From Lachnospiraceae bacterium (GTDB lineage: Bacteria; Bacillota; Clostridia; Lachnospirales; Lachnospiraceae): 64,000 nt of DNA. The stretch lies in the NCBI GenBank assembly GCA_017396555.1, contig JAFQLS010000013.1, forward strand, positions 42,298 to 106,297, read 5' to 3'. The notes below the pieces were generated by a model that saw only the letters and a program-made list of their open reading frames with translations, did no database searches and had not been told where the DNA came from. Below, piece after piece: positions 55,170 through 63,574 of this stretch (position 1 is the first letter of the stretch; every line of letters starts with the position of its first letter). Position numbers and translations under genes: made by a program.

Positions 55170-55940
55170 ATGGATATAAGAACAGATTTGGCATTAGAAA
55201 CAAGAGAAAGCTATGCAGGAACCAACGTAGAAATACCGGGAGTAGTACTTGAAAAAGAGGATTCCAATAATAATTTGACTATAACAAAGGTAATAATTAA
55301 GGATGAAGCTGGTGCAAAGGCAATGGGAAAGCCTATTGGGAATTATATAACAATTGAGGCACCAATGTTAATAGAAGATGCGTTTTTTGATGAGGAATAT
55401 TTAGTAAATGAATTATCTAAGCAAATAAAAAGGCTTACTAAGACAAATAAAAAGATTTTAGTGGTAGGTCTTGGGAACAGAGATGCAACACCTGATTCGT
55501 TAGGGCCAAGAACTGTGGAAAAACTTAATATTTACGGAAACGAAGAGTGGGAAATACAGGCAATTGCTCCGGGTGTAATGGCGCAAACAGGAATGGAAAC
55601 AGCATCAATAATAAAAGCAATTGTTAAGGAAATGAAACCGGATATTGCAATAGTTATAGATTCTCTGGCAGCAAGAAGTGTAAAAAGACTTATTACATCA
55701 ATACAAATCAGTGACACAGGTATTACTCCGGGTTCAGGAGTAAGAAATCACAGAAGAGGCCTGTGTTATGATACTCTGGGAATAGATGTTATTGCACTTG
55801 GAATTCCGACTGTTATTGAACTTATTGATACATCAGTAAAAGAATTGTTTGTTACTCCAAAGGATATTGATGAAAATATAGATACTTTATCAGAAATAAT
55901 CTCAAGGGCTTTAAACAAGATTTGGACTAAACAGGAATGA
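55170..55940 (+). CDS. gpr: Spore protease GPR
   Basis: GPR degrades small acid-soluble spore proteins on germination. The 256-residue protein has the family core (GLGNRDATPDSLGPR, APGVMAQTGMET, DSLAARS, TGITPGSGVRNHR). It is about 110 residues shorter than the Bacillus enzyme. It begins MDIRTDLALE, so it starts almost at the position where Bacillus proenzymes are cleaved and has nearly no propeptide. Start ATG 55170 has an AAGG-type SD. spoIIP follows, a conserved pairing. Confidence 0.92.
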   Translation: MDIRTDLALETRESYAGTNVEIPGVVLEKEDSNNNLTITKVIIKDEAGAKAMGKPIGNYITIEAPMLIEDAFFDEEYLVNELSKQIKRLTKTNKKILVVGLGNRDATPDSLGPRTVEKLNIYGNEEWEIQAIAPGVMAQTGMETASIIKAIVKEMKPDIAIVIDSLAARSVKRLITSIQISDTGITPGSGVRNHRRGLCYDTLGIDVIALGIPTVIELIDTSVKELFVTPKDIDENIDTLSEIISRALNKIWTKQE

Positions 55941-55981
55941 TAATGAGTAAAGTGCAATATAATAAATGAGAGGTGACTATA

Positions 55982-57187
55982 GTGAAAAAAAGAGGAACTA
56001 CACATAAATTTATTATATCATTTTTGTCTTTTTATATCATAATTTCGTTATCAGTTAATGTTATTAATGAGGATATTTTTCATGCATTTGTTACGGGAAG
56101 TGTACTTGGATATTCCTCGGCAAATGCTATAGATGATAATAAGGGTAAAGAAAATTCGGTTTTAGGAATAGTGGCGGATTCTAACCCTATGTTTGCATAT
56201 GTAGATGAATATCAGACGGATAAACCGGATAATTCTGACCCGATGTTAACTGTTATTGAAAATACAGAGAAGGAGTCGTCAAAATCAGAAAAAGAAACAA
56301 CGGCAAAAAAAGAAGAGAAGAAAAATACTAATAAGGAAGAAGAAACAACCGAAAAAACTCAGAATGTTGCTAATGTATTTTCAATTCCTAAGATAACAGG
56401 TAATACTTATTCTGTAAAAAAGTTATCAGATTTTGATTTTCTTCTAAATAATTTTTATACTGTGGCATCAAGTACGGAAGTATATAAAAGTGATTTAGAC
56501 CCTAATGTATTGCTAAATAAAGATATGACAATGAAGCAGGATAATTCAAAACCACAGATACTTATTTATCATACTCATAGTCAGGAAACATTTATAGATA
56601 GTAAAATGGGTAAACAGGATATGTCAATTGTGGGTGTAGGAACATATCTTACGGAAATTTTAACTGAACAATATAATTATAACGTGATTCATTTGACAGA
56701 TTCTTTTGATATAGTTAATGGAGTTCTTGATAGGCATAAAGCATATGACCAGTCATTAGCTAAGGTAAAGCAGGTATTAGAGGAATATCCTTCAATAGAG
56801 TTGATGATTGATTTGCATAGAGACGGGGTAGATGAATCTATGCATCTTGTAACAGAAGTTAATGGGAAGCCTACAGCACAGATAATGTTTTTTAATGGGC
56901 TTAGCAGACTTGCATCTGTGGGTGAAATAGACTACTTGTATAATCCTAACAGAGAAGATAATCTTGCTTTGAGTCTTCAAATGAAAATGAAAGCAGAGGC
57001 CTATTATCCGGGACTGACAAGGAAGAATTATCTTCATGCTTACGAATATAATCTTAGTCTTTTGCCAAAAGCAATGCTTATAGAAGTGGGTGCACAAACT
57101 AATACATTTCAGGAAGAATTAAATGCTATGGAGCCTCTTGCGGTGCTACTTCATATGACACTTAGTGGAGAAGGAGAAAAAGAATAG
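55982..57187 (+). CDS. spoIIP: Stage II sporulation protein P
   Basis: SpoIIP is a peptidoglycan amidase and endopeptidase that works with SpoIID and SpoIIM in engulfment. The 401-residue protein has an N-terminal membrane helix, a Lys/Glu/Thr-rich linker (about residues 95-130), and the amidase domain with IYHTHSQETF, MIDLHRDGVD and AMLIEVGAQTNT. Start GTG 55982 lies eight bases after GAGAGG; the GTG at 55973 overlaps that SD. Confidence 0.94.
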   Translation: MKKRGTTHKFIISFLSFYIIISLSVNVINEDIFHAFVTGSVLGYSSANAIDDNKGKENSVLGIVADSNPMFAYVDEYQTDKPDNSDPMLTVIENTEKESSKSEKETTAKKEEKKNTNKEEETTEKTQNVANVFSIPKITGNTYSVKKLSDFDFLLNNFYTVASSTEVYKSDLDPNVLLNKDMTMKQDNSKPQILIYHTHSQETFIDSKMGKQDMSIVGVGTYLTEILTEQYNYNVIHLTDSFDIVNGVLDRHKAYDQSLAKVKQVLEEYPSIELMIDLHRDGVDESMHLVTEVNGKPTAQIMFFNGLSRLASVGEIDYLYNPNREDNLALSLQMKMKAEAYYPGLTRKNYLHAYEYNLSLLPKAMLIEVGAQTNTFQEELNAMEPLAVLLHMTLSGEGEKE

Positions 57188-57239
57188 ATTACAAAAAGTA
57201 AAGTTCCGGATTATTTAATAGAGTTATTTAAATAAATAC

Positions 57240-57275
57240 GACCTTGCTGTACACTTATGTATAGCAAGGTCTTTT
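57240..57275. terminator. Terminator between spoIIP and dut
   Basis: GACCTTGCTGTACA and TGTATAGCAAGGTC form a 14-bp stem with one G-U pair and a CTTA loop, followed by TTTTA. It lies between convergent genes. Confidence 0.85.
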
Positions 57276-57287
57276 ATTGTCTTAATA

Positions 57288-57731
57288 CTATTTTTTACCG
57301 GTTGAGCCGAATCCGCCTTCGCCTCTTACGGTATCGCTAAGTTCATTAACCTCATTAAATACGGCTGTAATAAATGGGGTAATAACTAACTGGGCAATAC
57401 GTTCACCTGGTTCTATAGTCTTTGCTTCATCAGAATGGTTATGAAGAGCAACCATGATTTCTCCACGGTAGTCAGCGTCAATAACACCAACCTTATTTGC
57501 TGGAGCCAATCCTTTCTTACAAGCAAGTCCGCTTCTTGCGTAAATAAGTCCTGCATATCCTACAGGAACTTCAAGAGCAATACCTGTTTTAATAAATTCT
57601 GTTTGATTTGGTTTAATTGTTATGGTATTTTCCATACATGCATAAAGGTCTGCACCGGCAGAAAATTCGGTGCCGTATGTTGGTATTATTGCGTTTTCTT
57701 TCAGTTTTTTTATATTAACCTGTGTGTTCAT
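57288..57731 (-). CDS. dut: dUTP diphosphatase
   Basis: Dut hydrolyses dUTP to dUMP, keeping uracil out of DNA and feeding thymidylate synthesis. The 147-residue protein has the five trimeric dUTPase motifs: AGADLYA, ARSGLA, GVIDADYRGE, RIAQLVI and the C-terminal RGEGGFGSTG. It lies three bases after nrdG, so dUTP control is coupled to anaerobic deoxynucleotide synthesis. Confidence 0.95.
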   Translation of the reverse strand: MNTQVNIKKLKENAIIPTYGTEFSAGADLYACMENTITIKPNQTEFIKTGIALEVPVGYAGLIYARSGLACKKGLAPANKVGVIDADYRGEIMVALHNHSDEAKTIEPGERIAQLVITPFITAVFNEVNELSDTVRGEGGFGSTGKK

Positions 57732-57734
57732 AAT

Positions 57735-58307
57735 TTATCCTACATCTCCTATTCTGTTTGTTTTTACATCCACAGTTACATATTCAGGAGGATTCCAAAG
57801 TATAGTTTTACCTGTCTTAAGTGATTCCTGAACCATTATTGTTTTTTGATTAGATGACCCTTTGAATTTTAAGTTGACGTTATGCAACGCTTCCACATAT
57901 TTTCCGTCAACAAGTACATCTATATAAGAAATAAACTCTTTAGTACCTTCCACATTTTCAATCATTTCACCAAGGATATCTTTTTCGAATTCATATCCTG
58001 TAAAACACCAAATATTTTTGTTAGGATAGACCTCCTTTATTCTGCGAAGTAGAGGAAGTAATGCCTTGATGTTTGAAGGTTCCATAGGATCTCCACCGAG
58101 AAGTGTGAGACCTGAAATATAAGGTGGCTTCATATATTCGATTATAGTATCTATAGTTCCGTCAGTAAATGGTTTTCCATAATTAAAATCCCATGCTTCG
58201 CGGTTAAAACACCCTTTGCAATGATGTGTACAACCGCTTACAAAAAGAGAGATTCTAATACCGGGACCATTTGCCACGTCATATTGTTTTATATCAGCAT
58301 AATTCAT
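57735..58307 (-). CDS. nrdG: Anaerobic ribonucleotide reductase-activating protein
   Basis: NrdG is the radical-SAM activase that generates the glycyl radical on NrdD. The 190-residue protein has the cluster motif CTHHCKGC (CxxxCxxC, near residue 26) and LLGGDPMEPSN. SD TAGGAG precedes ATG 58307. It lies nine bases after nrdD in the same operon. Confidence 0.95.
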   Translation of the reverse strand: MNYADIKQYDVANGPGIRISLFVSGCTHHCKGCFNREAWDFNYGKPFTDGTIDTIIEYMKPPYISGLTLLGGDPMEPSNIKALLPLLRRIKEVYPNKNIWCFTGYEFEKDILGEMIENVEGTKEFISYIDVLVDGKYVEALHNVNLKFKGSSNQKTIMVQESLKTGKTILWNPPEYVTVDVKTNRIGDVG

Positions 58308-58316
58308 AATATTCTC

Positions 58317-60443
58317 CTAAATATGAAGAACGCGGGAATCTATTTCTTTGGTTTTACCAACATTCCAGAAATTTTCACCAAGATAACCACAGGTTCTTCT
58401 TGTTACATTCATTTTTGAATGGTCTTTATTGTGGCATTGTGGGCATTCCCAACCTAAGTTTTCGTTAACTACAATTTCTCCGTCAAATCCACATACGTGA
58501 CAGTAGTCAGATTTTGTGTTAAATTCTGCATACTGGATGTTGTCATATATGAATTTAACAAGCTCTTCAAGGGCTTCTAAATTATTTCTCATATTAGGAA
58601 CCTCTACATAGGAGATTGCGCCGCCGGAAGAAATGCTTTGGAACTGACTCTCAAAAGTAAACTTGGTAAAAGCATCAATCTTTTCTCTTACATCTACATG
58701 GTATGAGTTAGTGTAGTAACCCTTATCTGTAACATCCTTAATATCACCAAACTTTTCCTTGTCGATTCTTGCAAATCTATAACATAATGACTCGGCCGGG
58801 GTTCCGTAAAGACCGAAACCGATACCGGTATTTTCCTTCCAGGTATCTGTAGCAGCACGAAGTCTCTTCATAACTTTAAGTGCAAATTCCTGCCCTTTTT
58901 CAGTAGTATGACTTTCGCCTGTCATAAGCTTGGTAAGCTCGTATAAACCAATATATCCAAGAGAAATGGTAGAGTAGCCGTTATGAAGTAATGGGTCTAT
59001 CTTAGTTCCTTTTGGAAGTCTTGCTATTGCACCGTATTGCCAGTGAATTGGGCTTACATCTGATAAAGTTCCTTCAAGTGAATGATGACGACACATAAGA
59101 GCTTCAAAACAAAGTGCAAGTCGCTCTTCTAATAACTGCCAGAATTTTTCCATATCACCATCTGCAATAATACCAATCTGAGGAAGGTTAAGACTTACAA
59201 CTCCCTGATTGAAACGTCCTTCCCACTTGTAATTGCCATTTTCATCCTGCCATGTACTTAAGAAGCTTCTGCAACCCATACAGCTAAATACGTTACCTTC
59301 ATAATTTTCACGCATTTTTTTAGCTGAAATATAGTCAGGATACATTCTCTTAGAAGAACATTTTACAGCCAGCTTAGTAATGTAATCATATTTGCCACCC
59401 TGTAAGCAGTTGTGTTCATCAAGGACATATATAAGCTTAGGAAATGCTGGTGTAACATACACGCCTTTTTCGTTTTTGATACCCTCAAGACGCTGTCTTA
59501 AAATTTCTTCTATAATCATTGCATTTTCTTCAATGTATTCATCATCCTTTTCGAGGTTTAAGAAAAGGGTAACGAAAGGCGACTGGCCGTTTGTAGTCAT
59601 CAAGGTATTAATCTGATATTGGATAGTCTGAACACCTGAACGCAATTCATCATTAAGTCTGTCAGCAATAAATTGTTCCATAAGTTCGTCTGACATTTGA
59701 CCTGCATATTTTTGTGTGTAATGTTTACGATATTTTTCGCGGCTAATTCTCAGATATTTACCAAGATGCTTAATGTCTACAGATTGTCCACCATACTGAC
59801 TGCTGGCAACTGCAGAAATAATCTGAGTAACAACTGTACATGCTACCTGGAAGCTCTTAGGACTTTCTATAAGCTTGCCATTCATTACAGTTCCGTTATC
59901 AAGCATATCTCCTATATTAATGAGACAGCAGTTAAATATTGACTGTAAAAAGTAATCTGCATCATGGAAATGAAGAATACCTTCATCATGTGCCTTGGAA
60001 ATTTTCTCGGGAAGAAGAATTCTTCTGGTTAAATCTTTTGAAACCTCACCAGCAATAAGGTCACGCTGCGTAGAAGCAATAATAGCATTCTTGTTAGAAT
60101 TTTCTTCCATTACGTCCTTATTGCTATTTCTGATAAGACTCATAATTGAATCATCGGTAGTATTGGCTTTTCTTACCATTTCTCTTGAGTAACGGTAAAT
60201 TATATATGTTTTTGCAAGGACATATTTCTTTTCAGCCATTAATTTTTGTTCAATTATATCCTGAATATCCTCAACGGCCATTTCATCAAGACCTCTATTT
60301 TCAATAGAAGCTACTATATTGTATATTTTGTCTTCACTAATCTGTTCGTGTGGTTCAACTTCGTCATTTGCTTTTTGAATTGCAATGACAATTTTATTGC
60401 GGTCGTAATCAACATGGCGACCATCTCTTTTAATAACTCTCAT
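58317..60443 (-). CDS. nrdD: Anaerobic (class III) ribonucleoside-triphosphate reductase
   Basis: NrdD reduces ribonucleotides to deoxyribonucleotides without oxygen. The 708-residue enzyme has an N-terminal ATP-cone (MRVIKRDGRHVDYDRNKIV), the central catalytic barrel, a zinc site (CHVC and CPQC) and the C-terminal glycyl-radical loop RRTCGYLGENFW. I chose ATG 60443 with its GGAGG SD; the frame stays open upstream into AT-rich DNA without an SD. It is first in nrdD-nrdG-dut. Confidence 0.96.
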   Translation of the reverse strand: MRVIKRDGRHVDYDRNKIVIAIQKANDEVEPHEQISEDKIYNIVASIENRGLDEMAVEDIQDIIEQKLMAEKKYVLAKTYIIYRYSREMVRKANTTDDSIMSLIRNSNKDVMEENSNKNAIIASTQRDLIAGEVSKDLTRRILLPEKISKAHDEGILHFHDADYFLQSIFNCCLINIGDMLDNGTVMNGKLIESPKSFQVACTVVTQIISAVASSQYGGQSVDIKHLGKYLRISREKYRKHYTQKYAGQMSDELMEQFIADRLNDELRSGVQTIQYQINTLMTTNGQSPFVTLFLNLEKDDEYIEENAMIIEEILRQRLEGIKNEKGVYVTPAFPKLIYVLDEHNCLQGGKYDYITKLAVKCSSKRMYPDYISAKKMRENYEGNVFSCMGCRSFLSTWQDENGNYKWEGRFNQGVVSLNLPQIGIIADGDMEKFWQLLEERLALCFEALMCRHHSLEGTLSDVSPIHWQYGAIARLPKGTKIDPLLHNGYSTISLGYIGLYELTKLMTGESHTTEKGQEFALKVMKRLRAATDTWKENTGIGFGLYGTPAESLCYRFARIDKEKFGDIKDVTDKGYYTNSYHVDVREKIDAFTKFTFESQFQSISSGGAISYVEVPNMRNNLEALEELVKFIYDNIQYAEFNTKSDYCHVCGFDGEIVVNENLGWECPQCHNKDHSKMNVTRRTCGYLGENFWNVGKTKEIDSRVLHI

Positions 60444-60489
60444 AGTATTTGCCTCCTCTGGTTTATTATTTTCAAATCGAATGGGTTTC

Positions 60490-60518
60490 ATTATAACATT
60501 TTGAAAATGAGTTGTAAA
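60490..60518 (-). promoter_or_regulatory. Promoter of nrdD-nrdG-dut
   Basis: On the minus strand TTTACA (60513-60518), 17 bases and TATAAT (60490-60495) form a strong promoter. Confidence 0.75.
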
Positions 60519-60563
60519 CAAAATATAGGTATTTTTATTGATACAAAACACTATATGTTGTGT
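60518..60563 (-). promoter_or_regulatory. NrdR box pair upstream of nrdD
   Basis: ACACTATATGTTGTGT (60548-60563) matches the NrdR operator type very well. A degenerate second copy, ACAAAATATAGGTATT (60518-60533), lies 30 bases nearer the promoter and touches its -35. Paired NrdR boxes about 31 bases apart are the usual arrangement, so repression by NrdR is likely. Confidence 0.65.
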
Positions 60564-60736
60564 TTTGACGGAAAAATTCGAAGTTTTATAGGAAAACAAA
60601 ACCAATAATTTGATAAAAATTTAACAAATTTAAAAAAAGTTATAGACGAAAATGTATTTTTATGAGAGAATAAATACATAGTGCGATGATTTTACATAGC
60701 ACGCAAGAAGAAAGAGTAATCGAAAGGAGTCTTAAA

Positions 60737-61429
60737 ATGATTTACACTCACGAAGTACAAAACATGTGTCCGGTTGCTAAAGGTGCTAAGCATGAGCCGG
60801 CTCCAATTCCAGAAGAAGGAAGATGGGTATATTCTAAAGAAATTAAAGATATTTCAGGTTTCACACACGGTGTGGGCTGGTGTGCTCCACAGCAGGGTGC
60901 TTGTAAGTTATCTTTAAATGTTAAAAATGGTATTATCGAAGAAGCATTAGTTGAAACAATTGGTTGTTCAGGTATGACTCACTCAGCAGCTATGGCAGCT
61001 GAAATCTTACAGGGTAAGACAATACTTGAAGCTCTTAATACTGACCTTGTTTGTGATGCTATTAATACAGCTATGAGAGAATTATTCTTACAGATCGTTT
61101 ACGGACGTACACAGAGTGCATTCTCTGATGATGGTCTTGCAATCGGTGCAGGTCTTGAAGATTTAGGAAAGGGACTTCGTTCACAGGTTGGTACAATGTA
61201 CGCAACAAAAGAAAAGGGTGTTCGTTACCTTGAGATGGCTGAAGGCTATGTAACAGGTATCGCTCTTGATGAAAATGACGAAGTTATCGGATATCAGTTC
61301 GTTTCACTTGGAAAGATGACAGATTTCATCAAAGCAGGTGATGATCCTAACACAGCTTGGGAAAAAGCTAAGGGACAGTATGGTCGTGTGGCAGATGCTG
61401 CTAAGATTATTGACCCAAGAAAAGAATAA
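60737..61429 (+). CDS. NifU-like iron-sulfur scaffold protein paired with GGGtGRT
   Basis: The 230-residue protein has an IscU/NifU-N-like core with conserved cysteines (VGWCAPQQGAC, ETIGCSGMTHSAA and VCDAINT) and a C-terminal extension. It probably assembles or carries an iron-sulfur cluster. Start ATG 60737 has an AAAGGAG SD; an in-frame ATG at 60686 has none. Codon choice (many GGT, CGT and ATC) suggests high expression. It precedes the GGGtGRT gene by 20 bases, a conserved pairing in anaerobic Firmicutes whose function is unknown. Confidence 0.88.
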   Translation: MIYTHEVQNMCPVAKGAKHEPAPIPEEGRWVYSKEIKDISGFTHGVGWCAPQQGACKLSLNVKNGIIEEALVETIGCSGMTHSAAMAAEILQGKTILEALNTDLVCDAINTAMRELFLQIVYGRTQSAFSDDGLAIGAGLEDLGKGLRSQVGTMYATKEKGVRYLEMAEGYVTGIALDENDEVIGYQFVSLGKMTDFIKAGDDPNTAWEKAKGQYGRVADAAKIIDPRKE

Positions 61430-61449
61430 TTGAAAGGAGACGAACAATA

Positions 61450-62460
61450 ATGGCATTATTTGAATCATATGAAAGAAGAATTGACCAGATCAATTCTGTA
61501 TTAAATAGTTATGGAATCAGCTCAATTGAAGAAGCTGAAAAAATTACAAAGGATGCTGGATTAGATGTGTATACACAGATTAAGAATATTCAGCCTATCT
61601 GTTTTGAAAATGCATGCTGGGCATACATTGTAGGTGCAGCTATTGCAATTAAGAAGGATTGTAGAAGAGCAGCAGACGCTGCAGCAGCAATCGGTGAAGG
61701 TCTTCAGGCTTTCTGTATTCCAGGTTCAGTTGCTGACCACAGAAAGGTTGGTCTTGGACATGGTAACTTAGGAAAGATGTTACTTGAAGAAGAGACAGAG
61801 TGCTTCTGTTTCTTAGCAGGTCATGAATCATTTGCAGCTGCTGAGGGTGCTATCGGTATCGCTGAAAAGGCTAACAAGGTTCGTAAGCAACCTTTAAGAG
61901 TAATCTTAAATGGTCTTGGTAAGGATGCAGCTCAGATTATCTCACGTATCAACGGATTTACATTTGTTGAGACAAAATATGACTATTCTACAGCTAAGTT
62001 AAATGTTGTATATGAAAAGGCATACTCTAACGGACTTCGTGCTACGGTTAAGTGCTACGGTGCCGACGATGTTCAGGAAGGTGTTGCTATCATGCATCAT
62101 GAAAATGTTGGTGTATCTATTACAGGTAACTCAACAAACCCAACAAGATTCCAGCACCCAGTTGCAGGAACATACAAGAAGGAATGTGTAGAGCAGGGTA
62201 AGAATTACTTCTCAGTAGCATCAGGTGGTGGTACAGGTAGAACACTTCACCCAGATAACATGGCTGCAGGTCCTGCTTCATATGGTATGACAGATACTTT
62301 GGGACGTATGCATTCAGATGCACAGTTCGCAGGTTCTTCATCAGTTCCGGCTCACGTTGAAATGATGGGACTTATCGGTGCAGGTAACAACCCAATGGTT
62401 GGTATGACTGTTGCAGTTGCAGTTGCTATCCAGGAAGCAGCTGACGCTGGTAAGTTCTAA
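61450..62460 (+). CDS. GGGtGRT protein of unknown function
   Basis: The 336-residue protein carries the family motif GGGTGRT at residues 259-265 and a Gly/Ala/Ser-rich core. It has several conserved-looking cysteines (CFENACW and ECFCF regions) and no membrane helix or signal peptide. Because its partner is a NifU-like scaffold, a cluster-dependent enzyme or cofactor role is plausible but unproven. SD AAAGGAG precedes ATG 61450. Strong codon bias suggests an abundant protein. Confidence 0.9.
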   Translation: MALFESYERRIDQINSVLNSYGISSIEEAEKITKDAGLDVYTQIKNIQPICFENACWAYIVGAAIAIKKDCRRAADAAAAIGEGLQAFCIPGSVADHRKVGLGHGNLGKMLLEEETECFCFLAGHESFAAAEGAIGIAEKANKVRKQPLRVILNGLGKDAAQIISRINGFTFVETKYDYSTAKLNVVYEKAYSNGLRATVKCYGADDVQEGVAIMHHENVGVSITGNSTNPTRFQHPVAGTYKKECVEQGKNYFSVASGGGTGRTLHPDNMAAGPASYGMTDTLGRMHSDAQFAGSSSVPAHVEMMGLIGAGNNPMVGMTVAVAVAIQEAADAGKF

Positions 62461-62489
62461 TTAAAAATGCTTTAATATTAAGTTCTTTG

Positions 62490-62526
62490 AGGACTTTCAA
62501 GAGATGATCTTGAAAGTCCTTTTTAT
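62490..62526 (+). terminator. Terminator after the GGGtGRT gene
   Basis: AGGACTTTCAAGA and TCTTGAAAGTCCT form a perfect 13-bp stem with a GATGA loop, followed by TTTTTATT. Confidence 0.95.
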
Positions 62527-62558
62527 TGTCTCAAAAATTAATAAAAGTAACAAAAATA

Positions 62559-62587
62559 TTGAATACTAACAAAATGTATGTTAGAAT
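62559..62587 (+). promoter_or_regulatory. Promoter with internal palindrome for the AbiE-like pair
   Basis: TTGAAT (62559-62564), 17 bases and TAGAAT (62582-62587) form a promoter. CTAACA and TGTTAG (62566-62571 and 62579-62584) form a palindrome filling the spacer and touching the -10. This is a typical position for an autorepressor. Confidence 0.6.
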
Positions 62588-62614
62588 AAAATAAAAATGT
62601 TAAAAGGTGTTTTT

Positions 62615-63574
62615 ATGAAAAAATATTTGGCTGAGATATTCGGGTTAAACGTTAAAATTGAAAACTGGGATGGTATGAGTAAACTGCCACTGTATTTGAG
62701 AAATAAAAGGGAATATTTCGTGCTTTCTATGGGAAATGTACAGAGTGTTTTAATGAAGAATAACTCTGATAATTTTAATGTTTCCGGTTTTGAAAAAGAA
62801 ATGCAGGAAATTGAAAAATATGCTGAAATGTCAGTTATACTGTGGCTGGATGCTGTTTCCACTTATCAGAGGAATGCATTGGTTAAAAATAGAATTCCAT
62901 TCATTGTACCAAATTCACAGATTTATGTGCCGGAATTAGGTATGTGTTTAAAAGAATTTTGTGCAGGCAAGAGAGAGAAGGTTGAAAAAATGACTGCGAC
63001 AACACAATTTCTTCTTTTATACTTCATTTATCAAAAGAAGCATGAAGAAAAGAGTCAGTCAGAGATAGCAGAATACCTTAATATGTCAGCCATGAATGTT
63101 AGTAGGGCTGTACAGGAGTTACAGGAACTTGGTTTGTTGGAAAGCCGAAAGGAAGGAACAAGTAAGGTAATCAAATCTGTAGCAACAGGAAAGGAACTGT
63201 ATCAGCTTTCGAGTGGATATTTACAGTCACCGGTTCAGAAGAAAATTTATGTGAGTCTTAAGTATTTTGACATGGATTTACCTTTTGCCGGAGAGACTGC
63301 ATTGGCAAAAAAAAGTATGTTGAATTATCCGAAATGTACGGTTTATGCTATGGATAAGAAGCTGTTAAAGGACATTCCGAAGGAAGCTATAGTGGAACCA
63401 AAGTTTATGACAGATAATGATTATGTGGAAATTGAATTATGGAAATATAATCCATCAATATACACAGCTGATGAAATGGTAGATATCGTGTCATTGGTGC
63501 AAAGTCTTAAGGATGTGGAAGATGAACGAGTGGAAATGCAGATTGAAGAGGTTATGGAGGAATACAAATGGTAA
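62615..63574 (+). CDS. Winged-helix protein, AbiEi-like antitoxin candidate
   Basis: The 319-residue protein has a central MarR-type winged helix (about residues 145-185; SEIAEYLNMSAMNVSRAVQE) between two uncharacterised domains. It precedes a nucleotidyltransferase gene with a seven-base overlap, the organisation of AbiE-type toxin-antitoxin pairs, where the first gene encodes a DNA-binding antitoxin. Unlike classic AbiEi, the winged helix is not at the N-terminus. ATG 62615 has an AAAGGTG SD. Autoregulation through the palindrome in its promoter is likely. Confidence 0.7.
   Translation: MKKYLAEIFGLNVKIENWDGMSKLPLYLRNKREYFVLSMGNVQSVLMKNNSDNFNVSGFEKEMQEIEKYAEMSVILWLDAVSTYQRNALVKNRIPFIVPNSQIYVPELGMCLKEFCAGKREKVEKMTATTQFLLLYFIYQKKHEEKSQSEIAEYLNMSAMNVSRAVQELQELGLLESRKEGTSKVIKSVATGKELYQLSSGYLQSPVQKKIYVSLKYFDMDLPFAGETALAKKSMLNYPKCTVYAMDKKLLKDIPKEAIVEPKFMTDNDYVEIELWKYNPSIYTADEMVDIVSLVQSLKDVEDERVEMQIEEVMEEYKW

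Noticed and set aside
57435-57824. Plus-strand frame over dut and nrdG
   Set aside because: It is antisense to two well-supported genes, lacks an SD and encodes a low-complexity aromatic/Cys-rich sequence.
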